From CAWIJJ01 sp963836425 (GTDB lineage: Bacteria; Acidobacteriota; Terriglobia; Bryobacterales; Bryobacteraceae), in the NCBI GenBank assembly GCA_963836425.1, contig CAWIJJ010000016.1, positions 434,001-498,000 of the forward strand: a stretch of DNA of 64,000 nucleotides, in the 5' to 3' direction. Positions 27,485-35,384 of the stretch are shown piece by piece; the stretch's first letter is position 1, and each line of letters begins with the position of its first letter. A model generated the notes under the pieces. That model did not search any database, was not told the origin of the DNA, and saw nothing but the letters and a program-made list of their open reading frames with translations. The position numbers and the translations under genes were made by a program.

Positions 27485-28559
27485 CGCGGCGCTGGTGCCG
27501 ACTGCGTCGGGTCTAGCTTGGCCTCCATCGCCTGGCGGCGTTGTTCCATTCCGGCGTTACTTCATCAGAAGGAAAGGCGACATCGAATACGGGACTGCGC
27601 ACTGCGGCATGTGCCACGCTCAGGTGTTGCCTCATGGCACGATCTTGCACGGAGGCCAGAGCAGCCTTCCGCTCGAACGAGGAAGCGCGTGGATTGCGAG
27701 CCGCGACCGGTCGGGGAGGGAAGAGCGGCAATCGCAAATTCTCGAGCGGATCACGGCCATCCCGTGGTTGGTTCCGATTGCACAATCCCGATTGAGGAAC
27801 TATGACGAACTCCTCGCGATACGGTGGGCAACTCCGCCGTATGTGATAACGCGCGAGGGCGGTCTCCTGTACACTCCATTCAAAGTTCCTGATTTGATCG
27901 GCGTACGCGACCGAAAGTACCTCGATGCCACCGGGTTGGCATTACATCGCGGAATTGAAGATCTGATGCGATATGCGATCGTCAATCAGACACTGCAGTT
28001 GCACGCCTGGTTTGGCGACTACCAACCAGCTCCACCAGCCCCTACCTTGGCCCGCTACAGCGACGAACAGCTCTACGCTCTTGTGAAGTTTATCTATTCG
28101 CTGGAACCGCCGCGCAATCCCAACCGCCCGGATGATCACTCCCGGCACGGCGAACAAATTTTTGATCGCGAGGGCTGTGGCCAATGCCATACGCCTCCAC
28201 TGTACACTGCAAACAAGCTCACGCCGGCGATCGGGTTCACCGTACCTCCCGATCACATGAAGAAGTACGACGTGATGCCGGTTTCGGTCGGCACGGAATC
28301 TTCCGTTGCACTTCGCTCTCGCCGCGGCACCGGCTATTACAAGATTCCCAGCCTTAAGGGCGTCTGGTATCGCCGCGGCTTTGGCCACGGCGGCTGGTGC
28401 GAGTCCCTGGAGGACTGGTTCGACCCCGCCAGATTAGGCGAAAGTTATGTCCCGACGGGTTTCCATCTCGGGCCGGGACCTGTGAAGGGACATGAATTCG
28501 GACTTCATTTAACAGCGGACGAAAAGAGGGATCTCATCGCGTTTCTGAGGACCCTCTGA
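27485..28559 (+). pseudogene. N-terminally truncated di-heme cytochrome c fragment
   Basis: The frame (open from about 27495) carries two heme-binding motifs, CGMCH near 27605 and CGQCH near 28170, a late methionine-rich stretch (PPDHMKKYDVM), and a normal end (KRDLIAFLRTL, stop 28557-28559). That matches the C-terminal part of exported di-heme cytochrome/peroxidase-like proteins. There is no leader peptide, and the sequence before KGDIEYGT does not belong to a cytochrome, so the 5' end was lost when it was joined to the glycosidase fragment. Codon choice is visibly less GC-biased at third positions than in its neighbours, suggesting a different origin. A heme protein without export leader would be non-functional. 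Confidence 0.7.
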
Positions 28560-29055
28560 GGTGAGGCGCGCCGCGCATTCGGTGATGGGAGTGCTATGCG
28601 ACGCGCGGATTTTGTCGCCGTGAGTCGAAGACCACGTGTGTGACTGCGATTCGTCGATCGCGACACCCTTGCCTCCAAAAAAGGGGGATCGGAATTCGAC
28701 CGGCTTGCATTCGGATGTGCGCAAAAGATGTAATTCACTGCCAACGTAAAACCGCGCGACCATGATCCGTGAACTCGGCCCATAATGCACACCTGGCGCG
28801 CCGCAGGTGACCGTCACGAGCAACTTGCCGTCTCACCCCCATCCCTGGAGATCTACCGCTGGAAGGCCGCGAAGGCACTGTGGACTGACGGCCAAGCGGT
28901 GCATCCATCGTCTGCTCGTCTGGCCAAAACGCCCTCCAGATCAGATGACGAAAGTGCCGGCGCCTTCGAGCCTGAAGGACTGGCAGCCCATCCGCCGCGA
29001 ATCAATCGTTCACCCCCCCAGGCAACTCTCCCGCCCCCATCCGCGTCCAACTACC
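28560..29055. other. 496-base stretch without a supported gene
   Basis: Lies between the cytochrome fragment and the POTRA/HEAT gene. Short frames on both strands have no recognisable domain, no ribosome site and mixed codon use, so it looks like decayed sequence plus the promoter of the next gene. Confidence 0.5.
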
Positions 29056-30054
29056 GTGGTACGAACTCTCACCCTCCTCGCGGCCGCCTCCCTCGCCTGC
29101 GCCCAAGCCCCCACCGTGGCTGACATCAACCTCTACGGCCTCCACAAGATCCCCGCGGAACGCATCCTCTCCGCCCTCAAACTCCACCCCGGCGACCCGC
29201 TGCCCGCCTCCCGCGGCGACCTCGAAGATCGCGTCGCCGAAGTCTCCGGCGTCGTCCTCTCCCGCGTCGAAGCCGTCTGCTGCGAGGGTAAAAACACCAT
29301 CCTCTTCGTCGGCATCGAAGAGCGCGGCGCCCCCCACGCCGCCTTCCGCTCCGAACCCGCCGGCAGCGCCGTTTTGCCCGCCACCCTGCTCACGGCCTAC
29401 GACGGCTTCCTCGCCGCCGTCCGCCGCGCCGCCGCCCGCGGCAATACCGCCGAGGATCTCACCGCCGGCCACTCCCTCATGGCCGACCCCCAGGCCCGCG
29501 CCTTCCAGCTTCAGTTCATCGATTTCGCAGCCGATAACGTGCCGTTGCTCCGCGACGTCCTCCGCAACGGTTCCCTCCCCGAACAGCGCGCCGTCGCCGC
29601 CGCCGTCATCGGCTACGCGCCCAGGAAGCAGGACGTGGTGGACGACCTCCAGTTCGCCCTCTCCGACCCCGACCAGATCGTCCGCGCCAACGCCATCCGC
29701 TCCCTGGTGGCCATCGCCGTGCTCGACGCGCGCCAGCCCGCCCTCAACCTCAAGATCTCCCCCACCTGGTTCATCGAGCTGCTCAACTCCATCGTGCTCA
29801 GCGATCGCATGGAGGCCGTCAAAGCCCTGCTCACCCTCACCGACCGTAACTCCACCGCCGTCCTCGATCAGATCCGCGAGCGCGCCCTCCCCTCGCTCGC
29901 CGAAATGGCGCGATGGGCGACTCCGCGCTACGCCGCGCCCCCCTTCCTGCTGCTGGCCCGCGTGGCCGGGCTCACTGACGCGCAGTCGGAGGCAAGCTGG
30001 GAAAAGGGCGAGCGCGAGCCCGTTATCGAAAAGGCGCTGGGCCGTGGGAAATAG
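29056..30054 (+). CDS. Exported protein with a POTRA-like N-terminus and HEAT-like repeats
   Basis: 332 residues from GTG 29056, which directly begins a signal peptide (TLTLLAAASLACAQA); the frame is open upstream but without coding character. Residues about 22-95 (VADINLYGLHKIPAERIL ... LHPGDPLP ... EERG) resemble the POTRA fold of BamA/FtsQ-type proteins. The rest is helical, with HEAT-like units (LPEQRAVAAAVIGYAPRK, DPDQIVRANAIRSLVAIA). The combination suggests a periplasmic protein-interaction module; no function can be given. The Tat TIM-barrel gene follows after 28 bases, so cotranscription is likely. Confidence 0.72.
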   Translation: MVRTLTLLAAASLACAQAPTVADINLYGLHKIPAERILSALKLHPGDPLPASRGDLEDRVAEVSGVVLSRVEAVCCEGKNTILFVGIEERGAPHAAFRSEPAGSAVLPATLLTAYDGFLAAVRRAAARGNTAEDLTAGHSLMADPQARAFQLQFIDFAADNVPLLRDVLRNGSLPEQRAVAAAVIGYAPRKQDVVDDLQFALSDPDQIVRANAIRSLVAIAVLDARQPALNLKISPTWFIELLNSIVLSDRMEAVKALLTLTDRNSTAVLDQIRERALPSLAEMARWATPRYAAPPFLLLARVAGLTDAQSEASWEKGEREPVIEKALGRGK

Positions 30055-30082
30055 CCGCCGCCCGGGGGTCTACAATACCCAC

Positions 30083-30991
30083 ATGGGGCTTTCGAGACGC
30101 CGTCTGCTGGCGGGAGCGCTCGCCGGTGCGTCCACCGCGGCCGCCCAGCTCCGCTCGGGCAACGGCCCGCGCCTTCGGGTTTCACCCGCCGTCTGCCTCT
30201 ACTCGCAGGTCCTCATCAAGGTGCCTTACGAAGAGCTCGGCGGCGTCCTGCGCGACCTCGGCGCCGACGGCTGCGACCTCTCCGTGCAGCCCGGCGGCCA
30301 CGTCGCGCCCGACCAGGTGCCCGTCGATCTGTCCCGCTCCATCGAAGCCATTACCGGGGTCGGCCTGGACGTGCCCGTCGTCACCACCCCGTACACCAAC
30401 ATCCAGGATGCGACCGTACGCAATATCGCCGGCATCGCCGGGGAAATGGGCGTGCCGCTGCTTCGCGCCGGAGTCTGGAAATACGGTGCCGGCGATCTCG
30501 AGGCCCGCCTCCTCGAAGTGCAGCGCGACATCGCCGGGCTGGGCGCGCTGGCCCGCGCCGCCAACATGACCGTGGTCATCGAAAACGTCGCGGGCGATAA
30601 CGTGGGTGCGTCTCTGTGGGACCTCCACACCATCCTGCGCGCCACCGATCCGCGCTACATCGGCTACGATTTCGATCCCGGCTATGCCGTGCAGGACGGC
30701 GGCGCCGGCGCCTGGCAGGTGGCCCTGCGTCTGGCCATGCCGCGCATCAAGATGATCACCGCCCGCGATTTTTACTGGAACAAGGATGCGGCGGGCGTAT
30801 GGAAGCCGCAGCCGTGCCCGCTTGGGGAGGGCATGGTGGACTGGCGCAAGGTGTTCGCCGCACTGGCCGCGGCCAGGTTCGTCGGCCCGGTCTCCGTTCA
30901 CCTGGAGTACGAGACGAAAAACGAGCTGGCGGCCATCCGCCGCGACCTCGCCTTCGTCAAAAAACAGGTGTCGGCGGCGTATGGGGGTTAG
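30083..30991 (+). CDS. Tat-exported sugar phosphate isomerase/epimerase-like TIM-barrel protein
   Basis: 302 residues. Tat leader with SRRRLL at residues 4-9 and an alanine-rich region. The remainder is the xylose isomerase-like / AP endonuclease 2 TIM barrel: CDLSVQPGGHV, VVIENVAG near residue 175 (acidic metal ligand), YIGYDFDPGYA near 195 and a late VSVHLEYE with another acidic residue. Export of these proteins is common in Acidobacteria and Planctomycetes, where they are thought to act on free sugars or ketosugars; the substrate is unknown. The chosen ATG places the Tat leader at the exact N-terminus. Confidence 0.83.
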   Translation: MGLSRRRLLAGALAGASTAAAQLRSGNGPRLRVSPAVCLYSQVLIKVPYEELGGVLRDLGADGCDLSVQPGGHVAPDQVPVDLSRSIEAITGVGLDVPVVTTPYTNIQDATVRNIAGIAGEMGVPLLRAGVWKYGAGDLEARLLEVQRDIAGLGALARAANMTVVIENVAGDNVGASLWDLHTILRATDPRYIGYDFDPGYAVQDGGAGAWQVALRLAMPRIKMITARDFYWNKDAAGVWKPQPCPLGEGMVDWRKVFAALAAARFVGPVSVHLEYETKNELAAIRRDLAFVKKQVSAAYGG

Positions 30992-31006
30992 GGAGAGAGG
31001 TCTGTT

Positions 31007-31858
31007 GTGAAGGGGTCGAAGCGAGTGCTGCGATGGGCCGTATTATTGGCGGTTTGTGCCGGCGGCGTGTGGGCGTTTCAAAAACCGTTCCGCGTGTTGA
31101 TGAGCATGGAACCGGCGGACAATGTCCCCCTGCCGCGCGATTACCAGGATAAGACCGAGTGGGTGCAGGCCCGCCTCATGTACCCGAATCATCCCGAAGC
31201 CCGCTTCACCCGGGGGTCCTACTTCGGCGAGCTCGACTGGCGGCAGGGCGGCACCAGTTGGACCCAGGACTACCCCCGCGCCGACCGCCATTTCGCCCAG
31301 GCCCTGCGCCGCCTCACCCGCGTCAATGCCCGCTCCGTCGAGCAGCCCAATAATCCGGACGACCTTGACGATTTCTTCAACTGGCCCTGGATGGTCGCCG
31401 GCGAGTTGGGCGACTGGCGCCTCACCGACACCCAGGCCGCCACCATCCGGGAGTACCTCCTGCGCGGCGGATTCATCTACATGGACGACTTCTGGAACGA
31501 AGACGAGTGGGGCCGCTTCATGGAAAGCATGCGCAAGGTCTTCCCCGACCGCGCCGCCGTCGAGATCCCCAACCCGGATCCCATCTTCCACACCGTCTAC
31601 GACCTGGATGAGCGTTACCAGATCCTCGGCCAGTGGTCTCTCAACAACCGCGGCTGGATGTGGCAGCGCGCCGCCGGAACCACGCCGCACTGGCGCGGCA
31701 TCTATGACGACAAGGGCCGCATCATGGTGGCCATGACCTTCAACAACGACGTCGGCGATTCCTGGGAGTGGGCCGACGAGCCCCGCTACCCCGAGAAGTA
31801 CTCGGCCCTGGGCCTGCGCCTCGGAGTCAACTTCGTCATCTACTCCTTCACCCACTGA
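31007..31858 (+). CDS. Exported DUF4159 domain protein
   Basis: 283 residues from GTG 31007, with a hydrophobic leader (LRWAVLLAVCAGGVWAF). The rest matches DUF4159 proteins: WVQARLMYPNHP, NWPWMVAGELGDW, the glycine-rich LLRGGFIYMDDFW that resembles a glutamine-amidotransferase-like fold without its catalytic cysteine, and HWRGIYDDKGRIMVAM. Longer members are associated with gliding or surface secretion loci in other phyla; the role here is unknown. It follows the TIM-barrel gene by 15 bases and its stop abuts the stop of the converging DUF1223 gene. Confidence 0.85.
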   Translation: MKGSKRVLRWAVLLAVCAGGVWAFQKPFRVLMSMEPADNVPLPRDYQDKTEWVQARLMYPNHPEARFTRGSYFGELDWRQGGTSWTQDYPRADRHFAQALRRLTRVNARSVEQPNNPDDLDDFFNWPWMVAGELGDWRLTDTQAATIREYLLRGGFIYMDDFWNEDEWGRFMESMRKVFPDRAAVEIPNPDPIFHTVYDLDERYQILGQWSLNNRGWMWQRAAGTTPHWRGIYDDKGRIMVAMTFNNDVGDSWEWADEPRYPEKYSALGLRLGVNFVIYSFTH

Positions 31859-32587
31859 TCACCGGCGAGGCGCACCAAGCATGGCCGCGCCCCACACCGG
31901 TCCGTTGTCGGCCTCCTGCACGAAGGCCACCACCCGCGTGCCTGCTTCCATCGCCACCTGTCCGCGAAATCCTTTACTGCCCGTCACCACCCCAATATCC
32001 TTGAGCGACTTCACAATCGCCACGTGCAGCAGCCGGCGCCCCTTGTTCTCGCCCCGAAGCACGTCCGAACTTCCCGTCTCCGCCGCATAGGCCACAAAGA
32101 CGTGCGCCTTGCGGGCCGTACCCGCCGGCAGGGGGTCTGCTTCGAGAATCGCCCGGTCGCCGTCGCGCGACAGCCGCACTCCCACCTGGTGCCTCGCTTT
32201 CGCCGCCCCGCGAATCGCCGCCAGGGCCGCGTCGCCGTCGTTGCCCACGAATTCCGTCCGCCCGTCCACCACCATCTGCGGGGTGTAGGGGCCGTCGATG
32301 CCGAAACGCCGCGCGTAGAGTTCCTGCCGCTCGCTCGCCGCGTGCGAAGAATACGGATCCGTCCAGCCGATGTAGTTCCAATAATCCACGTGCTCGCTGA
32401 GAACGATAATCTCCGCGCCCGCAACAGGTTGGCTGCGGTCGAGCCGCTCCAGCAGCGCGTCCGCCGGCGGACAGCTCGAGCACCCCTCGCTGGTGAACAG
32501 CTCCACCAGTACCGGACGCGCCTGCTCCGCCGGTAGAGACATAGCCGCCGCCCCCAGAAACGCAGCCGCAAGCATCAGTTTTGCCAT
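31859..32587 (-). CDS. Exported DUF1223 thioredoxin-like protein
   Basis: 242 residues with a signal peptide (LMLAAAFLGAAAMSLPAE). The domain begins VLVELFTSEGCSSCPPAD, giving a CxxC at C36/C39 in a thioredoxin-like setting, then VDYWNYIGWTDPYSS and TPQMVVDGRTEFVG, all typical of DUF1223. The CxxC suggests a periplasmic redox role, but the family is uncharacterised. Its stop codon is directly adjacent to that of the DUF4159 gene (31858/31859). Confidence 0.88.
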   Translation of the reverse strand: MAKLMLAAAFLGAAAMSLPAEQARPVLVELFTSEGCSSCPPADALLERLDRSQPVAGAEIIVLSEHVDYWNYIGWTDPYSSHAASERQELYARRFGIDGPYTPQMVVDGRTEFVGNDGDAALAAIRGAAKARHQVGVRLSRDGDRAILEADPLPAGTARKAHVFVAYAAETGSSDVLRGENKGRRLLHVAIVKSLKDIGVVTGSKGFRGQVAMEAGTRVVAFVQEADNGPVWGAAMLGAPRR

Positions 32588-32640
32588 ACAGCCTTCTATC
32601 CCTCCCCGCCCTGTAATTATTCCTCAAAAAACTTCCGCCG

Positions 32641-32655
32641 CCGGGAATATTCCGG
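32641..32655. promoter_or_regulatory. Palindrome upstream of the ECF sigma gene
   Basis: A GGAATATTCC palindrome at 32644-32653 with further partial symmetry on each side, 45 bases before the sigma start and 54 bases before the DUF1223 start on the other side. It is in the right place for an operator or for part of an autoregulated promoter of this divergent pair. No more can be said from sequence. Confidence 0.3.
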
Positions 32656-32697
32656 CCGCTTATCCGGATATGCAGTCAGCAACCCACGCGTGAAGCC

Positions 32698-33255
32698 ATG
32701 CTATTCTCCCGCCAATCCCGTACCGCCGATTTCGAAGCCGCGGCACTGCCGCACTTGAACGAGATCTACCGGACGGCGGCACGACTGCTCGGCGATGCCG
32801 CCCGCGCCGACGACGTCGTACAGGATGTGTTCCTCCAGGCCTGGAAGTCTTTCGACAGGTTCGAACCCGGCACCAATTGCCGCGCCTGGCTGTTCAAAAT
32901 CCTGTTCCATTCCATGAACCACTACCGCCGCAAATGGCTCGGCTTCCGGCTGGTACGCGAGAGCGAAGAGGTGCTGGAACAGGCCGTCGCCGCGCCGCCT
33001 CCGCCCGCCGCCCAAGTGACCGACCAGGAAATGCTGCGCGCCCTGGCCGCGATTCCGCGGGAATTTCGCGCCGCCGTCCTCCTGATCGACGTGGAGGAGT
33101 TCACTTATAAAGAGGCGGCCGGCATTTTGAATGTGCCCATCGGGACCGTCATGTCGCGCCTCAGCCGCGGCCGCAAACTGCTCCGCGAAAAGCTGGCTGG
33201 TATGGCATACTCGTACGGCATCGGCGCCCTGATCCAGGAAGGACAAACAGCATGA
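32698..33255 (+). CDS. ECF-family RNA polymerase sigma factor
   Basis: 185 residues. Region 2 is at about 20-90 (DDVVQDVFLQAWKSF, NCRAWLFKILFHSMN) and region 4 at about 115-170 (LAAIPREFRAAVLLIDVEEFTYKEAA then VPIGTVMSRLSRGRKLLRE), separated by a proline/alanine linker. It should direct polymerase to a stress or envelope regulon. Its stop overlaps the anti-sigma start by four bases (ATGA at 33252-33255), the normal sigma/anti-sigma coupling. A second ECF gene of similar type lies at 34.6-35.1 kb. Confidence 0.93.
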   Translation: MLFSRQSRTADFEAAALPHLNEIYRTAARLLGDAARADDVVQDVFLQAWKSFDRFEPGTNCRAWLFKILFHSMNHYRRKWLGFRLVRESEEVLEQAVAAPPPPAAQVTDQEMLRALAAIPREFRAAVLLIDVEEFTYKEAAGILNVPIGTVMSRLSRGRKLLREKLAGMAYSYGIGALIQEGQTA

Positions 33256-34130
33256 ACAAAGGACCATCGAGCTGCGAAACAACGCAACGCCGCCTGGATT
33301 CTTACATCAGCGAAGAGATGCCCGCGGAGGAGCGCCGGCAGGTGCAGCGGCACCTCGAAGAGTGCGCCTCCTGCGCGGCGGAACACGAGGTGCGCACGCG
33401 CCTGCGCTCGCGCCTCAAGGCCGCGGTGATGGCCTCCAGCGTTCCACCGGATCTTCAGGTCCGTGTGCGCGAGCAGCTCCGCCAACCCCGCCGCGATTCA
33501 CGGCTGTCGTCGTGGTTCGCCTGGAACGGCTGGGCCGCGGGCGCGGTGGCTGTGGCGGCGGCGCTGGTCGTCACCGCCGGAATCTGGCTCAAGCCGCCGC
33601 GCGAAACGCTGCCGGCCTTGAACGACCGTCCGCGCCAGACCGCCTTCATCCGCCGCATCTCCGCCAACATCGCGCAGGTGTTGAGGGTGGGGCTCGGGGA
33701 CCACGTCCACTGCAGTATCTTCCGCGACTATTCCAAGCTGACACCGCCTCTCGACCAACTGGGACCGGAGTTCAAAGACCTCCTGCCGCTCGTCGAAAGC
33801 GCGATCCCGGATGGCTACCAGGTGGTCATGGCGCACCATTGCAGTTACGACGGCCGTAAGTTCACCCACGTCACCATGAAGAAAGGCGGGAGTCTTCTCT
33901 CGCTGGTGATCGCCGAAAAACAGCCCGGCGAATCGATGGACAGCCTGTCGCCGTCCGCCACCGCCTCCGGCATTCCCGTCTATCAGTCCGGCGCCGAGCG
34001 TTTCCATGTGGCCGGATTCGAAGCCGGACGTTACTTCGCCTTCGTGGTCTCCGACCTGAGGGCCGCCCGCAACCTCGAGGTTGCCGAAGCCATGGCGCCC
34101 TCCGTCACCGGCCTGCTGGCCAGAATCTAG
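33252..34130 (+). CDS. Membrane-anchored anti-sigma factor with zinc-finger domain
   Basis: 292 residues. The N-terminal ZAS/zf-HC2 domain has H34-x3-C38-x2-C41 (HLEECASC), plus an upstream Cys8. One membrane helix lies at about 91-112 (AAGAVAVAAALVVTAGIWL). The C-terminal 170 residues are extracytoplasmic and may be the sensor; they contain two cysteines (DHVHCSIF, AHHCSYDG) and no recognised domain. It is expected to hold the upstream sigma factor at the membrane. Element copy 2 begins 8 bases after its stop. Confidence 0.9.
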   Translation: MNKGPSSCETTQRRLDSYISEEMPAEERRQVQRHLEECASCAAEHEVRTRLRSRLKAAVMASSVPPDLQVRVREQLRQPRRDSRLSSWFAWNGWAAGAVAVAAALVVTAGIWLKPPRETLPALNDRPRQTAFIRRISANIAQVLRVGLGDHVHCSIFRDYSKLTPPLDQLGPEFKDLLPLVESAIPDGYQVVMAHHCSYDGRKFTHVTMKKGGSLLSLVIAEKQPGESMDSLSPSATASGIPVYQSGAERFHVAGFEAGRYFAFVVSDLRAARNLEVAEAMAPSVTGLLARI

Positions 34131-34138
34131 CCGTTTGG

Positions 34139-34589
34139 ACTTGACAGGCATGTTACTGTGTAAGTGAGATTACCCGCCCACCGCGGCATCTCCAACACAG
34201 GTTTTACTTGCTGGCCAGCAAGCGTTGCTTCTCCGGTGGAACTGAGCTCCCTGTAGGCCCGTGAACGGCCCAACGGCTGCCACTCCCGTAGATGGAGCCG
34301 GCGGGGAGACCTTGGATTCGAATCCATAACATCCTATGGAGTGCGGATAGCGGTTATCGCCGTCCCATTGCGATTTCAGAGAGCGAGTCATCGAATCAAC
34401 AGCGTAAAAGTAACGCTATCCAGCGATTCCAATGCGCAACGAAGATGCCGCTCGATTCACTGGCGGCCGGATACGCACGGCGATAAGTCCGATTGCCCCG
34501 GCCGCCGCAACGAACACTTACCCTCGCGGGATTACTCCGTTTTGACTCCCCACGAAATCCCGTTCACACATCTTACAAATTTATTTTTG
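34139..34589 (+). repeat. 450-bp dispersed element, copy 2
   Basis: Same orientation and limits as copy 1 at 25854-26303. The palindromes are unchanged (34207-34222 and 34313-34326), as is the long-range GGATAGCG (34345-34352) with CGCTATCC (34414-34421). It fills the whole gap between the convergent anti-sigma and orphan sigma genes. Its right end overlaps the last codons of the orphan sigma gene, so the sigma stop codon (34581-34583) is part of the element. No inverted ends or target duplication are visible. Confidence 0.88.
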
Positions 34590-35087
34590 CCCGCCCTCGA
34601 GCTCTCCCCGAAGTAACTGACGGCCCCGGCTCAGGCGCGACATCACCGTCCCGATCGGTATGTTCAGCGTCTCCTGAATCTCTTTGTAGGAAAACTCCTG
34701 CACGTCGGCCAGCACCACCACTTCCGCGTAGCGCTGCGGAATCGCGGCCAGTGCGCGGAGCAGTTCTTCATCCGTGAGGTGGTCGCTCACCGGCGCCGGG
34801 GAGGCCACCCGCTCCAGTTCCTCCGGCTCGCTGAAAACGAACCGGTTGTACCACTTGCGCCGCCTGTGGGCGAGCACGTGAAACAGGATCCGGAACAGCC
34901 AGGCGCGGCAGTTCGTGCCCGGTTCGTAGCGGTGAAACGAACTCCACGCCTGCACGTAGGTGTCCTGTACCGCGTCCTCGGCCTCGGCCGCGTTGCGCAG
35001 GAGCGCTGCTGCCGTCCGGTAGAGCGCCGGCAGGTGCGGCAGCGCTTCGGCTTCAAAACCCGCCGTTTTCGTTGCGCTTGGGGACAT
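34581..35087 (-). CDS. ECF-family RNA polymerase sigma factor without a linked anti-sigma
   Basis: 168 residues from ATG 35085-35087; an upstream in-frame extension has no coding character. Region 2 is at about 20-85 (EDAVQDTYVQAWSSFHRY, NCRAWLFRILFH) and region 4 at about 105-160 (LRALAAIPQRYAEVVVLADVQEFSY, then NIPIGTVMSRLSRGRQLL). It closely resembles the sigma at 32.7 kb and could be an older duplicate. It has no adjacent anti-sigma, so it may respond to the anti-sigma at 33.3 kb, be controlled at expression, or be an evolutionary leftover. The last codons and stop lie inside element copy 2. Confidence 0.9.
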   Translation of the reverse strand: MSPSATKTAGFEAEALPHLPALYRTAAALLRNAAEAEDAVQDTYVQAWSSFHRYEPGTNCRAWLFRILFHVLAHRRRKWYNRFVFSEPEELERVASPAPVSDHLTDEELLRALAAIPQRYAEVVVLADVQEFSYKEIQETLNIPIGTVMSRLSRGRQLLRGELEGGQK

Positions 35088-35211
35088 CGTCCGTTTCCAT
35101 ATCGTTGCACTTTGCCGGGTAAGACGGGAATCCCGGTGAAAAGATGCAGGATCGCACCAATCCCCTCGCAAAATCCTGAAAGGAAGAGCCCGGAGTGGTT
35201 AGAATGGCACA

Positions 35212-35384
35212 TGGCTCTTTTCGGAGGGAGCCCTGCGAGAGAAGTTCGGGTACATCCCTGAATTCTTCCGAGCGTAGGACCCGGCCCTGGTCGAGGCCGA
35301 GCTGGAGATGTCTGCCATTTCGTCCCAGCCCGGCCTCACCCCCATCGAGCGAGAGCAGGCCAGGCCCACCGGCGGCCCGGAGCC
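35212..35384 (+). pseudogene. Remnant of an AhpD/carboxymuconolactone-decarboxylase-like gene
   Basis: In one frame the bases from 35233 read LREKFGYIPEFFRA, then a TAG at 35275-35277, then DPALVEAELEM. That is the start of many CMD/AhpD peroxidase-like proteins, in which the stop would replace a glutamine codon (CAG to TAG). Nothing of the CxxC-bearing remainder follows; the frame runs into the 3' end of pgl. The rest of the gap between the orphan sigma start and pgl (35088-35211) shows only a likely promoter for the sigma gene. Recognition rests on a short match. Confidence 0.4.

Noticed and set aside
28509..28823. Leftward 104-codon frame between cytochrome fragment and POTRA/HEAT gene
   Set aside because: No domain, no ribosome site, and it overlaps the end of the cytochrome fragment; more like decayed sequence.
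26304..34138. Integrative or composite mobile element bounded by attachment sites
   Set aside because: No integrase, transposase, replication or transfer gene lies between the repeats, and the repeats are far longer than att sites; kept only as a recombination hypothesis.
34127..34327. Conserved leftward frame beginning MDSNPRSPRRLH in both element copies (also near 26040)
   Set aside because: The frame extends past the element into unrelated sequence in each copy, has no ribosome site, and 'DSNPRSP' is a typical spurious translation of TTCGAATCC-type repeats.
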